This document shows, in pieces, positions 17,308 to 25,543 of a stretch of 64,000 nucleotides of DNA (positions are counted from its first letter, which is position 1; every line of letters starts with the position of its first letter). The notes under the pieces were generated by a model that was not told where the DNA came from, searched no databases, and was given only the letters and a program-made list of their open reading frames with translations. Origin of the DNA: Stagnimonas aquatica (GTDB taxonomy: Bacteria > Pseudomonadota > Gammaproteobacteria > Nevskiales > Nevskiaceae); the NCBI RefSeq assembly GCF_003730135.1, contig NZ_RJVO01000004.1, positions 310,001 through 374,000 on the forward strand, read 5' to 3'. The position numbers and the translations under genes were made by a program.

Positions 17308-17766
17308 TTACTGGCGCGGCTGCACGCGGCCTACACAACTGGCGTAGGGCGGCTGGCCGCATTGGCAGAGCGGGTTTTCCCGCGCCGGGCAACTGGCGCT
17401 GTAGCTGCGGCCGGAGCAACTGATGCGGCAGGTGTTGCCGCTGCTGCTGCTGGCGGCCGCTGGGCCGGCGGTCTGCTGCACGCCATTGGCGCCCACCGAC
17501 TGCGAGCCGAAGGGGCCGGCGCTCTGTTGGACGCCGCCGGGGCCGACGCTCTGCTTGAACGGCCCCATGCTCTGCTGCACACCGCCGGGTCCGACGGTCT
17601 GCGAGCCGAACGGCCCGGCGTTCTGGCTGACGCCGCCCGGCCCGACGCTCTGCTGGAACGGGCCGGCGCTCTGCTGCACGCCGCCTGGACCGACACTTTG
17701 CATGCAGGCGTAGAACCCGCAGGTCACCAGGATTATTGCGACGCGCACGAAGTGCTTGCGGATCAT
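17308..17766 (-). CDS. Small secreted GPGG-repeat protein
   Basis: A 152-residue protein. The start at 17766 (MIRKHFVRVA) has GGGAGG upstream. Residues 5-20 form a hydrophobic signal, with two cysteines near its end (LVTCGFYAC), neither in a standard lipobox. Residues ~22-100 are tandem units of QSVGPGGVQQSAGPF type, about five near-copies with small changes (SVGPGGVSQNAGPF, TVGPGGVQQSMGPF, SVGANGVQQTAGP). A Ser/Ala spacer leads to a Cys-rich tail with five or six Cys (NTCRISCSGRSYSASCPAR). This looks like a surface or periplasmic low-complexity protein; family unknown. Confidence 0.75.
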   Translation of the reverse strand: MIRKHFVRVAIILVTCGFYACMQSVGPGGVQQSAGPFQQSVGPGGVSQNAGPFGSQTVGPGGVQQSMGPFKQSVGPGGVQQSAGPFGSQSVGANGVQQTAGPAAASSSSGNTCRISCSGRSYSASCPARENPLCQCGQPPYASCVGRVQPRQ

Positions 17767-17859
17767 TTCTTGCCCTCCCCAGGCGGTTGTTGTGCCTCGC
17801 ATCCTAAGCGCGCGGGCTCGGCGGCCGGTAGTGGCTGCCCGGCGCGGGCGTGATGGGGC

Positions 17860-18495
17860 TTAGACCGCTCCAGACTTCTTCAGCAGTCTGGCGATCGCCT
17901 CGGCGATCTGCCGGTAGCCGGCGGCATTGGGGTGGACGGCGTCGGACTTGCTGTCGCGGTCACCAAGCACGTCCGGGATCACCTCGGCCTCCAGCGGCAG
18001 GCCGAATTCCTGCGCCAGCGCGGCGTAGCTGGGCTCGGCCTTGAGGCTGAGCAGCTTGGGCTCGGGCACGCCTAGCAGCAGCACCGCGATGCCGCGTCCG
18101 CGAATCTCGCCGATCATCGCCGCCAGGTTGTCGCGCATCGCTGCGCGGTTCTGCTGGCGCAGCATGTCGTTGCCGCCCAGGCAGAGGATCACCAGTTGCG
18201 GCTGGTGCTCGTTGAGCGCCGCCGGCAGTCGCGCCAGGCCCTCGGCGCTGGTTTCACCCGGCACGCCGGCATTGATGACGTGCCGCTGCACCAGCGCCGC
18301 CAACTGCGCCGGGTAGGCCAGCTCGCGCGTGGTGCCGGTGCCGAAGGTCAGGCTGTCGCCAAAGGCGAGGATCACCGCGTCATCGGGCAGGCGCGCCATG
18401 CGCGGCGGCTTGTCGCCGCAGGCGCTCAAGCCCAGCAGCAGCGCCAAGCCCAGCGCGCAGACGGCAAACCAGCGGCGGGCGGAGTCGCGGCGCAT
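17860..18495 (-). CDS. GDSL/SGNH esterase lipoprotein (TesA/arylesterase type)
   Basis: A 211-residue lipoprotein. A signal peptide with lipobox LSAC precedes an SGNH hydrolase domain: block [10 protein letters not shown] (nucleophile Ser), GVPGE in block [10 protein letters not shown] in block III (oxyanion Asn), and SDAVHPN with the catalytic Asp and His in block V. This matches TesA/arylesterase proteins that hydrolyse acyl esters and lysophospholipids in the periplasm or at the outer membrane. ATG 18495 is preferred to the upstream TTG. It lies 14 bases after the old-yellow-enzyme gene and is probably co-transcribed. Confidence 0.92.
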   Translation of the reverse strand: MRRDSARRWFAVCALGLALLLGLSACGDKPPRMARLPDDAVILAFGDSLTFGTGTTRELAYPAQLAALVQRHVINAGVPGETSAEGLARLPAALNEHQPQLVILCLGGNDMLRQQNRAAMRDNLAAMIGEIRGRGIAVLLLGVPEPKLLSLKAEPSYAALAQEFGLPLEAEVIPDVLGDRDSKSDAVHPNAAGYRQIAEAIARLLKKSGAV

Positions 18496-18509
18496 GGCCA
18501 AACGGCGCC

Positions 18510-19751
18510 TCAGGCGCGTAGACGGCGGGTCTGGAAGGTCCGCCAGCCGTTCTCGACCAGACCGATGGCGAAGGCGGCGAGGCCGGATTCGGTGGGACGC
18601 GGCGCGCGACCTTCGCCGATGCGGCGCAGTTGGCGGGTGTACCAGGCCACTTCCATCAGCGCCATGCGGTCGACCATGGCGATGCCGGTGCTGATCGGCC
18701 GCACCTGATGGCGCGGCGCCTGGCCAGCGAGCAGGCGGTTCGGCAGGTCGGGTTCCATCGCCATCGAGCGGGCGATGCCGACCAGATCCACCGCGCCGCT
18801 GGCGATGGCCTCGGTCATGCCCTCGGCGCTGCGGAAGCCGCCGGTGAGCATCAGCGGCACCGACACCGCCGCGCGCGCCTTTTCGGCGAACTCCAGGAAG
18901 TAGGCCTCGCGCCGGCGGGTGCTGTCCTTCACCTTCTTGACGCCGGTCATTACCGGCGCCTCGTAGGTGCCGCCGGAAATCTCGATCAGGTCGATGCCGG
19001 CCTCGGCCAGTGCCCGCACCGTGTCCAGCGATTCCTCCTCGGTGAAGCCGCCGCGCTGGAAGTCCGCCGAGTTGAGCTTGATGCCGATGGGGAAACCCGC
19101 GCCCACCTGCCGGCGCATCTCCGCCAGCACCGCCAGTACGAAGCGACGGCGCTTTTCAGGGCTGCCGCCCCAGGCATCGCTGCGCTGGTTGTGGCGCGGC
19201 GACAGGAACTGGCTGACCAGATAGCCGTGCGCGCCGTGAATCTGCACGCCGCCAAAGCCGGCCTGCTTGGCGATACCGGCGGCGCGGCCGTAGCGCTGCA
19301 CCAGGGCCTCGATCTCCTCGGCGCGCAGCTCGCGCGGAGTGGCGAAAAAGCTCGACATCTCCGGCCCGAAGGGGATCGCCGAAGGCGCCACGGTTTCGCG
19401 GTTGAGGCCCTTGGGGGCCTGCTTGCCGGGATGGTTGATCTGCATCCACAGCGCGGTGCCGTGGGCGCTGCCGGCACTGGCCCAGCGGCGCAGGGCGTCG
19501 AGGTCGCGCTCGTCTTCCACCACGACGTTGCCGGGCTCGCCGAGGGCGTTGCGGTCGATCATCACATTGCCGGTGATGCACAGGCCGATGCCGCCCTGGG
19601 CCCACACGCCGTAGAGGCGTTCCAGCTTCTCGCCCGGGCGGTTGTCGAGGCTGGCCAGCGCCTCGCTCATCGCCGACTTGGCGAGGCGGTTCTTGAGGCT
19701 GATGCCGCAGGCGAGCTGCAAGGGCTGGGCAAGGGTCTGGACGGGGGTCAT
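18510..19751 (-). CDS. NADH:flavin oxidoreductase, old yellow enzyme family
   Basis: A 413-residue FMN-dependent TIM-barrel enzyme. Visible motifs are [12 protein letters not shown] near the start, MQINHPGKQ (the FMN-binding/HPG segment), [18 protein letters not shown] with the His-x-x-His substrate-anion pair, and DLVGIARSM near the phosphate site. It lacks the C-terminal iron-sulfur and NADH domains of 2,4-dienoyl-CoA reductase, so it is a short OYE. Such enzymes reduce activated C=C bonds; the physiological substrate is unknown. It precedes the GDSL esterase in a likely two-gene unit. Confidence 0.9.
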   Translation of the reverse strand: MTPVQTLAQPLQLACGISLKNRLAKSAMSEALASLDNRPGEKLERLYGVWAQGGIGLCITGNVMIDRNALGEPGNVVVEDERDLDALRRWASAGSAHGTALWMQINHPGKQAPKGLNRETVAPSAIPFGPEMSSFFATPRELRAEEIEALVQRYGRAAGIAKQAGFGGVQIHGAHGYLVSQFLSPRHNQRSDAWGGSPEKRRRFVLAVLAEMRRQVGAGFPIGIKLNSADFQRGGFTEEESLDTVRALAEAGIDLIEISGGTYEAPVMTGVKKVKDSTRRREAYFLEFAEKARAAVSVPLMLTGGFRSAEGMTEAIASGAVDLVGIARSMAMEPDLPNRLLAGQAPRHQVRPISTGIAMVDRMALMEVAWYTRQLRRIGEGRAPRPTESGLAAFAIGLVENGWRTFQTRRLRA

Positions 19752-19763
19752 GGAGGCGCTAGT

Positions 19764-19979
19764 TCAGGCAGGGGAGCGGGGCCGGATTGTAGGCGGCGGC
19801 CCTTCAACTCCGGTTGGCGCTGGCGTCGCTGCCGGCTGCGCGGCGGCCACTTGTTCTTCCCAGCGTTCCAGCTCGCGTTCGTAGAGGTCGAAGATGCAGG
19901 GCGCGCAGCCCTGGTGGCAGCAGTCATCCTCGCTGGGCGGCTGCGGTCGGGGTGGCAGAGGCTGGGGCTCGGCGGGCAT
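19764..19979 (-). CDS. Oxidoreductase-like (PF09791-type) small protein
   Basis: A 71-residue protein. A Pro-rich N-terminus leads to DDCCHQGCAPCIFDLYERE, the Cys-rich core of the 'oxidoreductase-like, N-terminal' domain also found in small proteobacterial proteins and eukaryotic mitochondrial relatives. The four cysteines could bind metal. ATG 19979 was chosen because the upstream codons overlap the preceding gene's end. It lies 12 bases before the OYE gene and may share its transcript. Confidence 0.8.
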   Translation of the reverse strand: MPAEPQPLPPRPQPPSEDDCCHQGCAPCIFDLYERELERWEEQVAAAQPAATPAPTGVEGPPPTIRPRSPA

Positions 19980-19990
19980 GCCCGCAGTAT

Positions 19991-21349
19991 TCAGGAGCCG
20001 GGTGCTCCACACCAGCGCTGGCGCGGCGGCGGCTGGCTACGGCGGTGGTGGCGGAAGTTGGCGCCGAGATAGCTCGCCTTCAGTTCGAGAGTGTGCAACT
20101 GGCTGCCGTCGTCGAGGTCGCGGAAGGCCAGGCCCTCCATCTCTCCGAGCTGGCCGCTGAGGTCGGACTCCAGGCTGAACAGTGGCAGCACCGTGCCGGT
20201 GTCGAGATTGACCTTGTAGACGCTGTTGGCCTCGTCGTCGCGGCTCAGGTAGAGCGCGCCCTGGTAGACCTTGCCGCCCTGCACGCGGCTCAGTGGCTCG
20301 CTGAGCGGAATCTGGCGGAGCAGTGCGAAGCCCTGGTCGAGCGCGTAGACATTGACCACCGGCATCGGGTCCCAGTCGCCGCTGTAGGCAAGGCGGCGGG
20401 CGCCGTCGAGGGCGATCCAGGCGACGTGCGCCTGGTGCGGCGCCAGCGGATAGGCCTCGCCGAGATACGCCAGCGTCGCCGGGTCGTAGACCAGGATCAG
20501 CGGGTTGGTGTAACCGGCGTTCTCCACCGGCGCGTAGAGGCGGTCATCGAGGATGTCGGTATCGCCGATGTGGTCGCTGCCGGCTGCGCGCAGCTCGGCG
20601 GGGATGGCGTCGAGCACGGTGCGGCTGGCCAGGTACAGCGGCGCTTCGCCGGTGCGTTGCAGGCCGTTCTGCCAGGAAAACACCCAGCCGCTACCGTCGG
20701 TGGACAGGCCCTGGGAGCGGACAATCGCGCTCAAGCGGAATTCCTCGCGATTGGTCTGCTCCCAGCGCTCGCCGTCGAGTACGCGCACGAAGCTGTCCAC
20801 CGCCGCGCGCTCTTCCACCAGCCCGCGTCCGGCGCCGAGCCAAGCTCGTACGCGCTCGGCCAGCTCGTCCTCGCTGAAGTCCATCAGCGGGCGCGGCGCA
20901 GCGGCGGCCGGGATGGCCGGCAGTTGCAGGCCGTTGTCGGGGTCAGCGTCGCGGTCCAGGCTCAGCAGTAGGCGCGCCAGGCGCACCAGCGCGGCGTCGA
21001 AGTCGCAGTTGCCGGCCAGGGCATAGGGGCTGGTGAGTGGGCCGGCGGCGGTCTCGCCGAGGAGCACATCGCCGATCTGCCAGCGCAGGCGGTCGCCGGC
21101 GAGATGGCGGTAGCTGCCATCGTCCTCGGTGCGTGCCGCGTAGCCGCTGCCCTGGTAATACAGTCCGGCGATGCCCAGTTCGGGGCCGCCGCTGCCGCCT
21201 TCAAAGCGGCCGTAGAGGCTGTCACCCGCTGGCGGCGGTAACGCCGAGCCGTCGTCGGTGGCCGTGCCGCTATCGCAGGCGGCGAGCAGGGAGAGCAGCA
21301 GCAGGGACGGCAGCAGCAGGGACGGCAGCAGGCGGGAGACGATGGACAT
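19991..21349 (-). CDS. Hypothetical lipoprotein, propeller-like C-terminal half
   Basis: A 452-residue lipoprotein: signal peptide with Leu-rich core and lipobox LLAAC (Cys25). The signal peptide is encoded by a short tandem DNA repeat (LLPSLLLPSLLLLSLL). The C-terminal half contains strand-rich segments (YTNPLILVYDPATLAYLG, VVNVYALDQGFALL, VYKVNLDTGTVLPLFSL, GQLGEMEGLAFRDLDDGS) spaced like blades of a WD40/YVTN-type propeller. It is probably at the outer membrane or in the periplasm. No enzymatic motif seen; not assigned to a named family. Confidence 0.75.
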   Translation of the reverse strand: MSIVSRLLPSLLLPSLLLLSLLAACDSGTATDDGSALPPPAGDSLYGRFEGGSGGPELGIAGLYYQGSGYAARTEDDGSYRHLAGDRLRWQIGDVLLGETAAGPLTSPYALAGNCDFDAALVRLARLLLSLDRDADPDNGLQLPAIPAAAAPRPLMDFSEDELAERVRAWLGAGRGLVEERAAVDSFVRVLDGERWEQTNREEFRLSAIVRSQGLSTDGSGWVFSWQNGLQRTGEAPLYLASRTVLDAIPAELRAAGSDHIGDTDILDDRLYAPVENAGYTNPLILVYDPATLAYLGEAYPLAPHQAHVAWIALDGARRLAYSGDWDPMPVVNVYALDQGFALLRQIPLSEPLSRVQGGKVYQGALYLSRDDEANSVYKVNLDTGTVLPLFSLESDLSGQLGEMEGLAFRDLDDGSQLHTLELKASYLGANFRHHRRSQPPPRQRWCGAPGS

Positions 21350-21440
21350 GGCGGACAGGGGCGACGGCGCGTCGCGCAGGTTAACGGCCTGCGGTTACAG
21401 GCCGGCGAAATCTGCTGCCACCAAGCTTGGCCGGATCGTC

Positions 21441-21854
21441 CTAGCGGGCCGGCATCTTCAGGATCGACTTGGTCACCGTCGCCCGCGCCAGCAGCGTCTC
21501 GCCGCAATGCGCCTCGGCCTCCATGAAGGCCAGCGCGCGGCCGTGCTTGAGCACCCGGCCGGTGAACAGCACGCGCTCGCCCAGGCGCGCCGCCTTCATC
21601 ACCGAGACGTGGATGTCGTGGGTGGCGGCGGTCTCGCCCGGCTGCAGGCGGCTGAGCAGGGCGGCGAAGCAGACCATGTCGCAGACCGTGTAGACCACGC
21701 CGCCGTGAAACATGCCGGCGGGGTTGACCAGGCCAGGCCCGACCAGGATCTCGGTCGAAGCCTGGCCGTCGGCAACGGCGATGCGCTCGACGCCCATTGC
21801 CCGGTGTAGCGGATGGTCGGTGACGAAGGGCAGCAATTGTTCGAGAGGACTCAA
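21441..21854 (-). CDS. PaaI-type hotdog thioesterase
   Basis: A 137-residue hotdog-fold protein with the PaaI signature NPAGMFHGGVVYTVCDMVCFAAL (quoted here as positions ~47-69; key residues Asn, His-Gly-Gly and Asp) and a final ATVTKSIL strand. It should hydrolyse acyl-CoA thioesters. I place the start at TTG 21854: AAGGAG lies 10 bases upstream and overlaps the stop of the preceding DUF885 gene, so the two are translationally close. Upstream frame extensions only shadow the DUF885 gene. Confidence 0.8.
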   Translation of the reverse strand: MSPLEQLLPFVTDHPLHRAMGVERIAVADGQASTEILVGPGLVNPAGMFHGGVVYTVCDMVCFAALLSRLQPGETAATHDIHVSVMKAARLGERVLFTGRVLKHGRALAFMEAEAHCGETLLARATVTKSILKMPAR

Positions 21855-21861
21855 GGCCGGC

Positions 21862-23634
21862 TTACTCCTTGGCAGCGCTGGGCGGTGTGGGGAACAGACC
21901 ACCCTCGGACTTGCCCAGCATCTGCGCGCGCACCAGCGGGATCGGCGGGCCGCCGTAGGAGAGGAACTGGTCGTGGAAGGCCTTCCAGGCGCTGCGGCCG
22001 CCACGGCTGGCGGTCCAGTCTTCGCGCAGCTTGAGGATCATCAGCTTGCCCATCGTGTAGTTGAGATAGGCCGGGTCGTAGGTGCCGCGCGCCGCCTGCT
22101 GGCGGGAGTTGCCCGGGTCTTGGTAGCCCTGTTCGCGGAACATCGTCTCGCAGGTCTGCACGCTCATGCCCTGGGTGTGCAGGCCGATGGCGCAGAGAAA
22201 GCGCACGTCGCGCAGCAGGGCGTTGGAGAGCTGGCCGATGTGGATTTCCGGCGAGCCTGCGCCGAGCCCGGCTTCCCACATCGTCTCCTCGGTGTAGTGC
22301 GCCCAGCCTTCGGCAAAGGCGTAGCCGACGAACAACTGGCCAAACTCGAAGGGCGAGCGGTTGGCGTGCAGGAATTGCAGGAAGTGGCCGGGCCAGACCT
22401 CGTGCGCGGAGGTGAACAGCAGATCGGCCTGGCCGGGAATGTAGGCCTCTTGCTCGGCCTTCGGCCAGCTCGGGTCGGGCGGGGCGATGTAGTAGGTGCT
22501 GGGCATGCCCTTGTCGTAGGGGCCGGCGATGTCGATGTAGGCAAAGTTCCAGCGCTGGTAGGGCGGCGCCTCGTTGACCAGCGCCTCCTCGCTGCCGGGG
22601 ATGCTGACCAGATCCTTGTCGATCAGGAACTGCTTCAAGCCGGCGAGCTGCGCGCGAGCGCCTTCCACCGCGCCGCCCTTGGGCTTGTTGGCGCCGACCT
22701 TGGCGATGCAGGCGGCGATGCTGGCCTTGGGCGCGAAGGCCGCACAGGCTTCCTTCAGCGCCGCCTGGTTGCGGGCGAGGTCGGCCTTGCCGATCGCCTC
22801 CAGTTCCGCCAGCGGGGTATCGACGCCTTCGGTCATCTTCAGCATCGCCGCGAACTTCTCGGCGCCGAGCGCGTAGTCGTCATTGGCCTTGGGCTGCTCG
22901 CTCTTGAGCCAGTCGGCCAGCTCCTGCATGGCCTTGGCGGCCGGCTCGATGGCGGCCTTGAGTTCCTTTTGCAGGGCCTCGTCCTTCACCTCGGCGAAGA
23001 TGGTCGGCACCTCCTTGCGGTAGAAGTCGGGGAAGCCGCCGAAGCCATTGATGCCCAGTTGCACAAAGGTCTTCGGCAGTGGCGTCTTCAGGTTGGCGCG
23101 GATCTGCGCGGCGGCGCCGGGGATGGCCTGGGCGTAGGCGATGAAGGCCTTCATCCGCGCTTCCAGCGGTGCGTAGGGGCGGGTCAGGTAGACGCTGGGT
23201 TCCAGGCTGCCGCTGTAAAAGGCCGGGTTCTTCCAGGGCGCGCCGGAGTCGCGTGCCCAGAACAGATCGCCGTCGATGCGCGCGAGCAGGTAGTCGCGTT
23301 CGTAGCTCTGCTGCGGCGACAGGCCGCTGAACGCCAGCGCCCTGGCGCGCGCCGCTTCCAGCCGGGCGATCTCGCGACCGATGCCTTCGCGGCTCCAGTC
23401 CGGCAGCTTGCCGTCGAACTCGTGGCGACCCTGCACCACCGCGAAGCTGGGATTGGCGACGAAGTAGTCCTCCTGGTACTGCTTCAGGAAGCCCCGCCAC
23501 TCGGCGTTCTCGGCCGGCGTGCTGGCAGCGGCCGGGGTGGGCGCGGTGGCGGGTTCGGTCTTCTTGCCGCAAGCCGTGCCCGCTAGGGCGATCAGCAGCA
23601 GCAGGGCGAGGCGGCGCGGTTGGGCAGGGCGCAT
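21862..23634 (-). CDS. DUF885 family lipoprotein, metallopeptidase-like
   Basis: A 590-residue lipoprotein (lipobox AGTAC, Cys22) of the DUF885 family. The zinc-type motif HEVWPGHFLQ appears near residue 400 and the EGWAHYTEETMWE helix with a second acidic site ~35 residues later, as in gluzincin-like peptidases. Members are large, mostly helical, exported proteins thought to be peptidases; the substrate is unknown. The start at MRPAQPRR is the first in-frame Met with a signal peptide. The thioesterase gene follows with a 7-base gap. Confidence 0.85.
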   Translation of the reverse strand: MRPAQPRRLALLLLIALAGTACGKKTEPATAPTPAAASTPAENAEWRGFLKQYQEDYFVANPSFAVVQGRHEFDGKLPDWSREGIGREIARLEAARARALAFSGLSPQQSYERDYLLARIDGDLFWARDSGAPWKNPAFYSGSLEPSVYLTRPYAPLEARMKAFIAYAQAIPGAAAQIRANLKTPLPKTFVQLGINGFGGFPDFYRKEVPTIFAEVKDEALQKELKAAIEPAAKAMQELADWLKSEQPKANDDYALGAEKFAAMLKMTEGVDTPLAELEAIGKADLARNQAALKEACAAFAPKASIAACIAKVGANKPKGGAVEGARAQLAGLKQFLIDKDLVSIPGSEEALVNEAPPYQRWNFAYIDIAGPYDKGMPSTYYIAPPDPSWPKAEQEAYIPGQADLLFTSAHEVWPGHFLQFLHANRSPFEFGQLFVGYAFAEGWAHYTEETMWEAGLGAGSPEIHIGQLSNALLRDVRFLCAIGLHTQGMSVQTCETMFREQGYQDPGNSRQQAARGTYDPAYLNYTMGKLMILKLREDWTASRGGRSAWKAFHDQFLSYGGPPIPLVRAQMLGKSEGGLFPTPPSAAKE

Positions 23635-23713
23635 GGTGGGCTCGATGAGGGTAAGGAGATGACCACAGTGGACATCGCAACCGGCGGCAGGGTTTAAAGC
23701 CTTTGCGAAAAAA

Positions 23714-24544
23714 TCAGCTTTCCGCGAACAGCCGCTCGCTGAGCGCCCACAGCCGCGCGGCCTCCTCGGGCTTGCGACTGAGTGCACTGCCGGCCTTGCG
23801 CTGGCGCTTGATGAAGTACTCGCCGCTGGTGCCGACCAGCTCCGGCGCGGTGGCCAGCCAGATCGCGGTATCGGCGCCCTGGCGCGGGCTGAGCATGAAG
23901 CGGGTGACCAGCGGCCGCAGCACCGCCGGCACCTGGCGATAGATGTCGGTGGCGACCGCGCCGGGGTGAAAGGCGTTGACCGTGACGGCACTGCCTTGCA
24001 GCCGGCGCGCCAGCTCGCGGGTGAACAGGAGGTTGGCGAGCTTGGCCTGGCCGTAGGCATGCAGGCCGGACTTGTGGCGGCCGGGATCGGTGAAGCTGGC
24101 CTCGTCGATGCGCCCGAGCTGGTGGATCATCGAGCTGGTCACCACGATGCGCCCCTGCTCGGCCGCCTGCACCGCCGGCAGCAGGCGCTGCGCGAGTCGG
24201 AAGTGCCCGAAGTGCATGGTGCCCATCATGGTCTCGTAGCCGTTGGCGAGGCGCGAGAGCTTCATCGTGTAGAGCCCGGCGTTGAGCATCAGCACGTCGA
24301 TCCGTGGCCAGCGTTGCAGCACCGCCTCGGCGCAGCGATCCACGCCCGGCCAGTCGCCAAGGTCCAGGCTCAGGGCTTCGATCTGCGCCTGCGGATGCAG
24401 GGCGCGGATGCGGGCGATGGCCGCCGCCGACTTGGCCTGGTCGCGGGCGGCGATCAGCACCTCGTCGCCCTGGGCGGCGAAGGCCAGCGCCATCTCGTAG
24501 CCGATGCCGCTGTTGCCGCCGGTGATGAGGATCTTGCGGTTCAT
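23714..24544 (-). CDS. Short-chain dehydrogenase/reductase (retinol-dehydrogenase-like)
   Basis: A 276-residue classical SDR. Glycine-rich TGGNSGIG binds NAD(P), NAG lies at residues ~90, the catalytic Ser is in VTSSMIHQ, and the YGQAK Tyr-x-x-x-Lys motif follows. The C-terminal PGAVATDIY is typical of the RDH/WW-oxidoreductase-like subgroup. It should oxidise or reduce a hydroxyl/keto group on a lipid-like substrate. It lies 14 bases after the upstream metallo-beta-lactamase fold gene, so they probably share a transcript. Confidence 0.9.
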   Translation of the reverse strand: MNRKILITGGNSGIGYEMALAFAAQGDEVLIAARDQAKSAAAIARIRALHPQAQIEALSLDLGDWPGVDRCAEAVLQRWPRIDVLMLNAGLYTMKLSRLANGYETMMGTMHFGHFRLAQRLLPAVQAAEQGRIVVTSSMIHQLGRIDEASFTDPGRHKSGLHAYGQAKLANLLFTRELARRLQGSAVTVNAFHPGAVATDIYRQVPAVLRPLVTRFMLSPRQGADTAIWLATAPELVGTSGEYFIKRQRKAGSALSRKPEEAARLWALSERLFAES

Positions 24545-24558
24545 GTGTGGGGCCTGCT

Positions 24559-25479
24559 CTAAAGTTTGAAGCCGGGGGTCAGCAGGCCGGCGGCGCGCAG
24601 GCGCTCGACCACCGCGCCGTCGTGGCCGGGCAGCAGATTGAGGCCGGGCTCGGTCTGCATCAGCCGGTTGAGGGTCTTGAACTCGGCGAGCACGGCGTCG
24701 CGCTGCTCGCCGATCATCAGGGTCATGAACAAGGGCCGCTCGCGCACGCTTTCCAGATTGCGCATCTGCCAGCTCACATCACCGAGGAACAAGAGCTCGC
24801 GGCCGTCGGCCAGACGCACATAGACCATCTGGCTGCCCGGCGTGTGGCCGGGCGACTGGATCAGCACCACGCCCGGCGCCAGCGCGTACAGGCCCTGGTA
24901 GCGCAGCGGCTGGTAGCCCTGCATCAGCGCCGCCGGCAGCTCCGCCGGGGCCATGCCCTTGGGGTTGGTGAGCTGCTCTTCGGTCAAGCGCAGGGCCGGC
25001 AGCAGGGCGGCGAGATTGGGCTGCGCGGCGAGGCCGCCGATATGGTCCATGTGCTCGTGAGTGAGCACGATCAGCGAGGCCGCCGCGAGACCCTTGCTCA
25101 TGCGCTGATAGGCAGCGGGGTCGTACATCGGCACCAGGAAGTCCGGCTTGGCGATGGCCTGGTTCATCGCGGTATCGACGATCAGCGTGCGGTCCGGGTA
25201 GACCAGCTGGTAGGAGTAGACCGGAATGGGCGTCGCCTGCCAGGGCTCGCCGGCCATCACCATCGCCTCGGCGAACTTGAAGTCCATGATCCGCTCGTAG
25301 CGGATCTCGCCGGGCTTGTCGCCGGGCAGCGACTCCGCCAGCGCCCGCACCTGGGCGAGGTCGAGCGGAAACTCGCTGCGCGCCACCGGGCTGTGCACCA
25401 CCAGCAGGAAGTAGGCCGGGCCGCCGATGGCCAGCAGCAGGATCAGGGTTTGCAGCAGCCGTCTCAGCCAGGTGGGCAT
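24559..25479 (-). CDS. Membrane-anchored metallo-beta-lactamase fold hydrolase
   Basis: A 306-residue protein with one N-terminal membrane or signal segment (residues 8-27) and an MBL domain. The zinc motif THEHMDHIGG (HxHxDH), the later SPGHTPGSQ His and FLGDVSW Asp are present, as is the final LLPGHDG His. This corresponds to the glyoxalase II/lactonase-like group; the substrate is unknown. ATG 25479 was chosen because it begins the membrane segment. It starts a probable operon with the SDR. Confidence 0.87.
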   Translation of the reverse strand: MPTWLRRLLQTLILLLAIGGPAYFLLVVHSPVARSEFPLDLAQVRALAESLPGDKPGEIRYERIMDFKFAEAMVMAGEPWQATPIPVYSYQLVYPDRTLIVDTAMNQAIAKPDFLVPMYDPAAYQRMSKGLAAASLIVLTHEHMDHIGGLAAQPNLAALLPALRLTEEQLTNPKGMAPAELPAALMQGYQPLRYQGLYALAPGVVLIQSPGHTPGSQMVYVRLADGRELLFLGDVSWQMRNLESVRERPLFMTLMIGEQRDAVLAEFKTLNRLMQTEPGLNLLPGHDGAVVERLRAAGLLTPGFKL

Positions 25480-25543
25480 GGCGCGATGCTCGTTGGTGCG
25501 GGGTCGGCAGCATAACCCCGCCGACCCTTGCCCGGCCCCGGCT

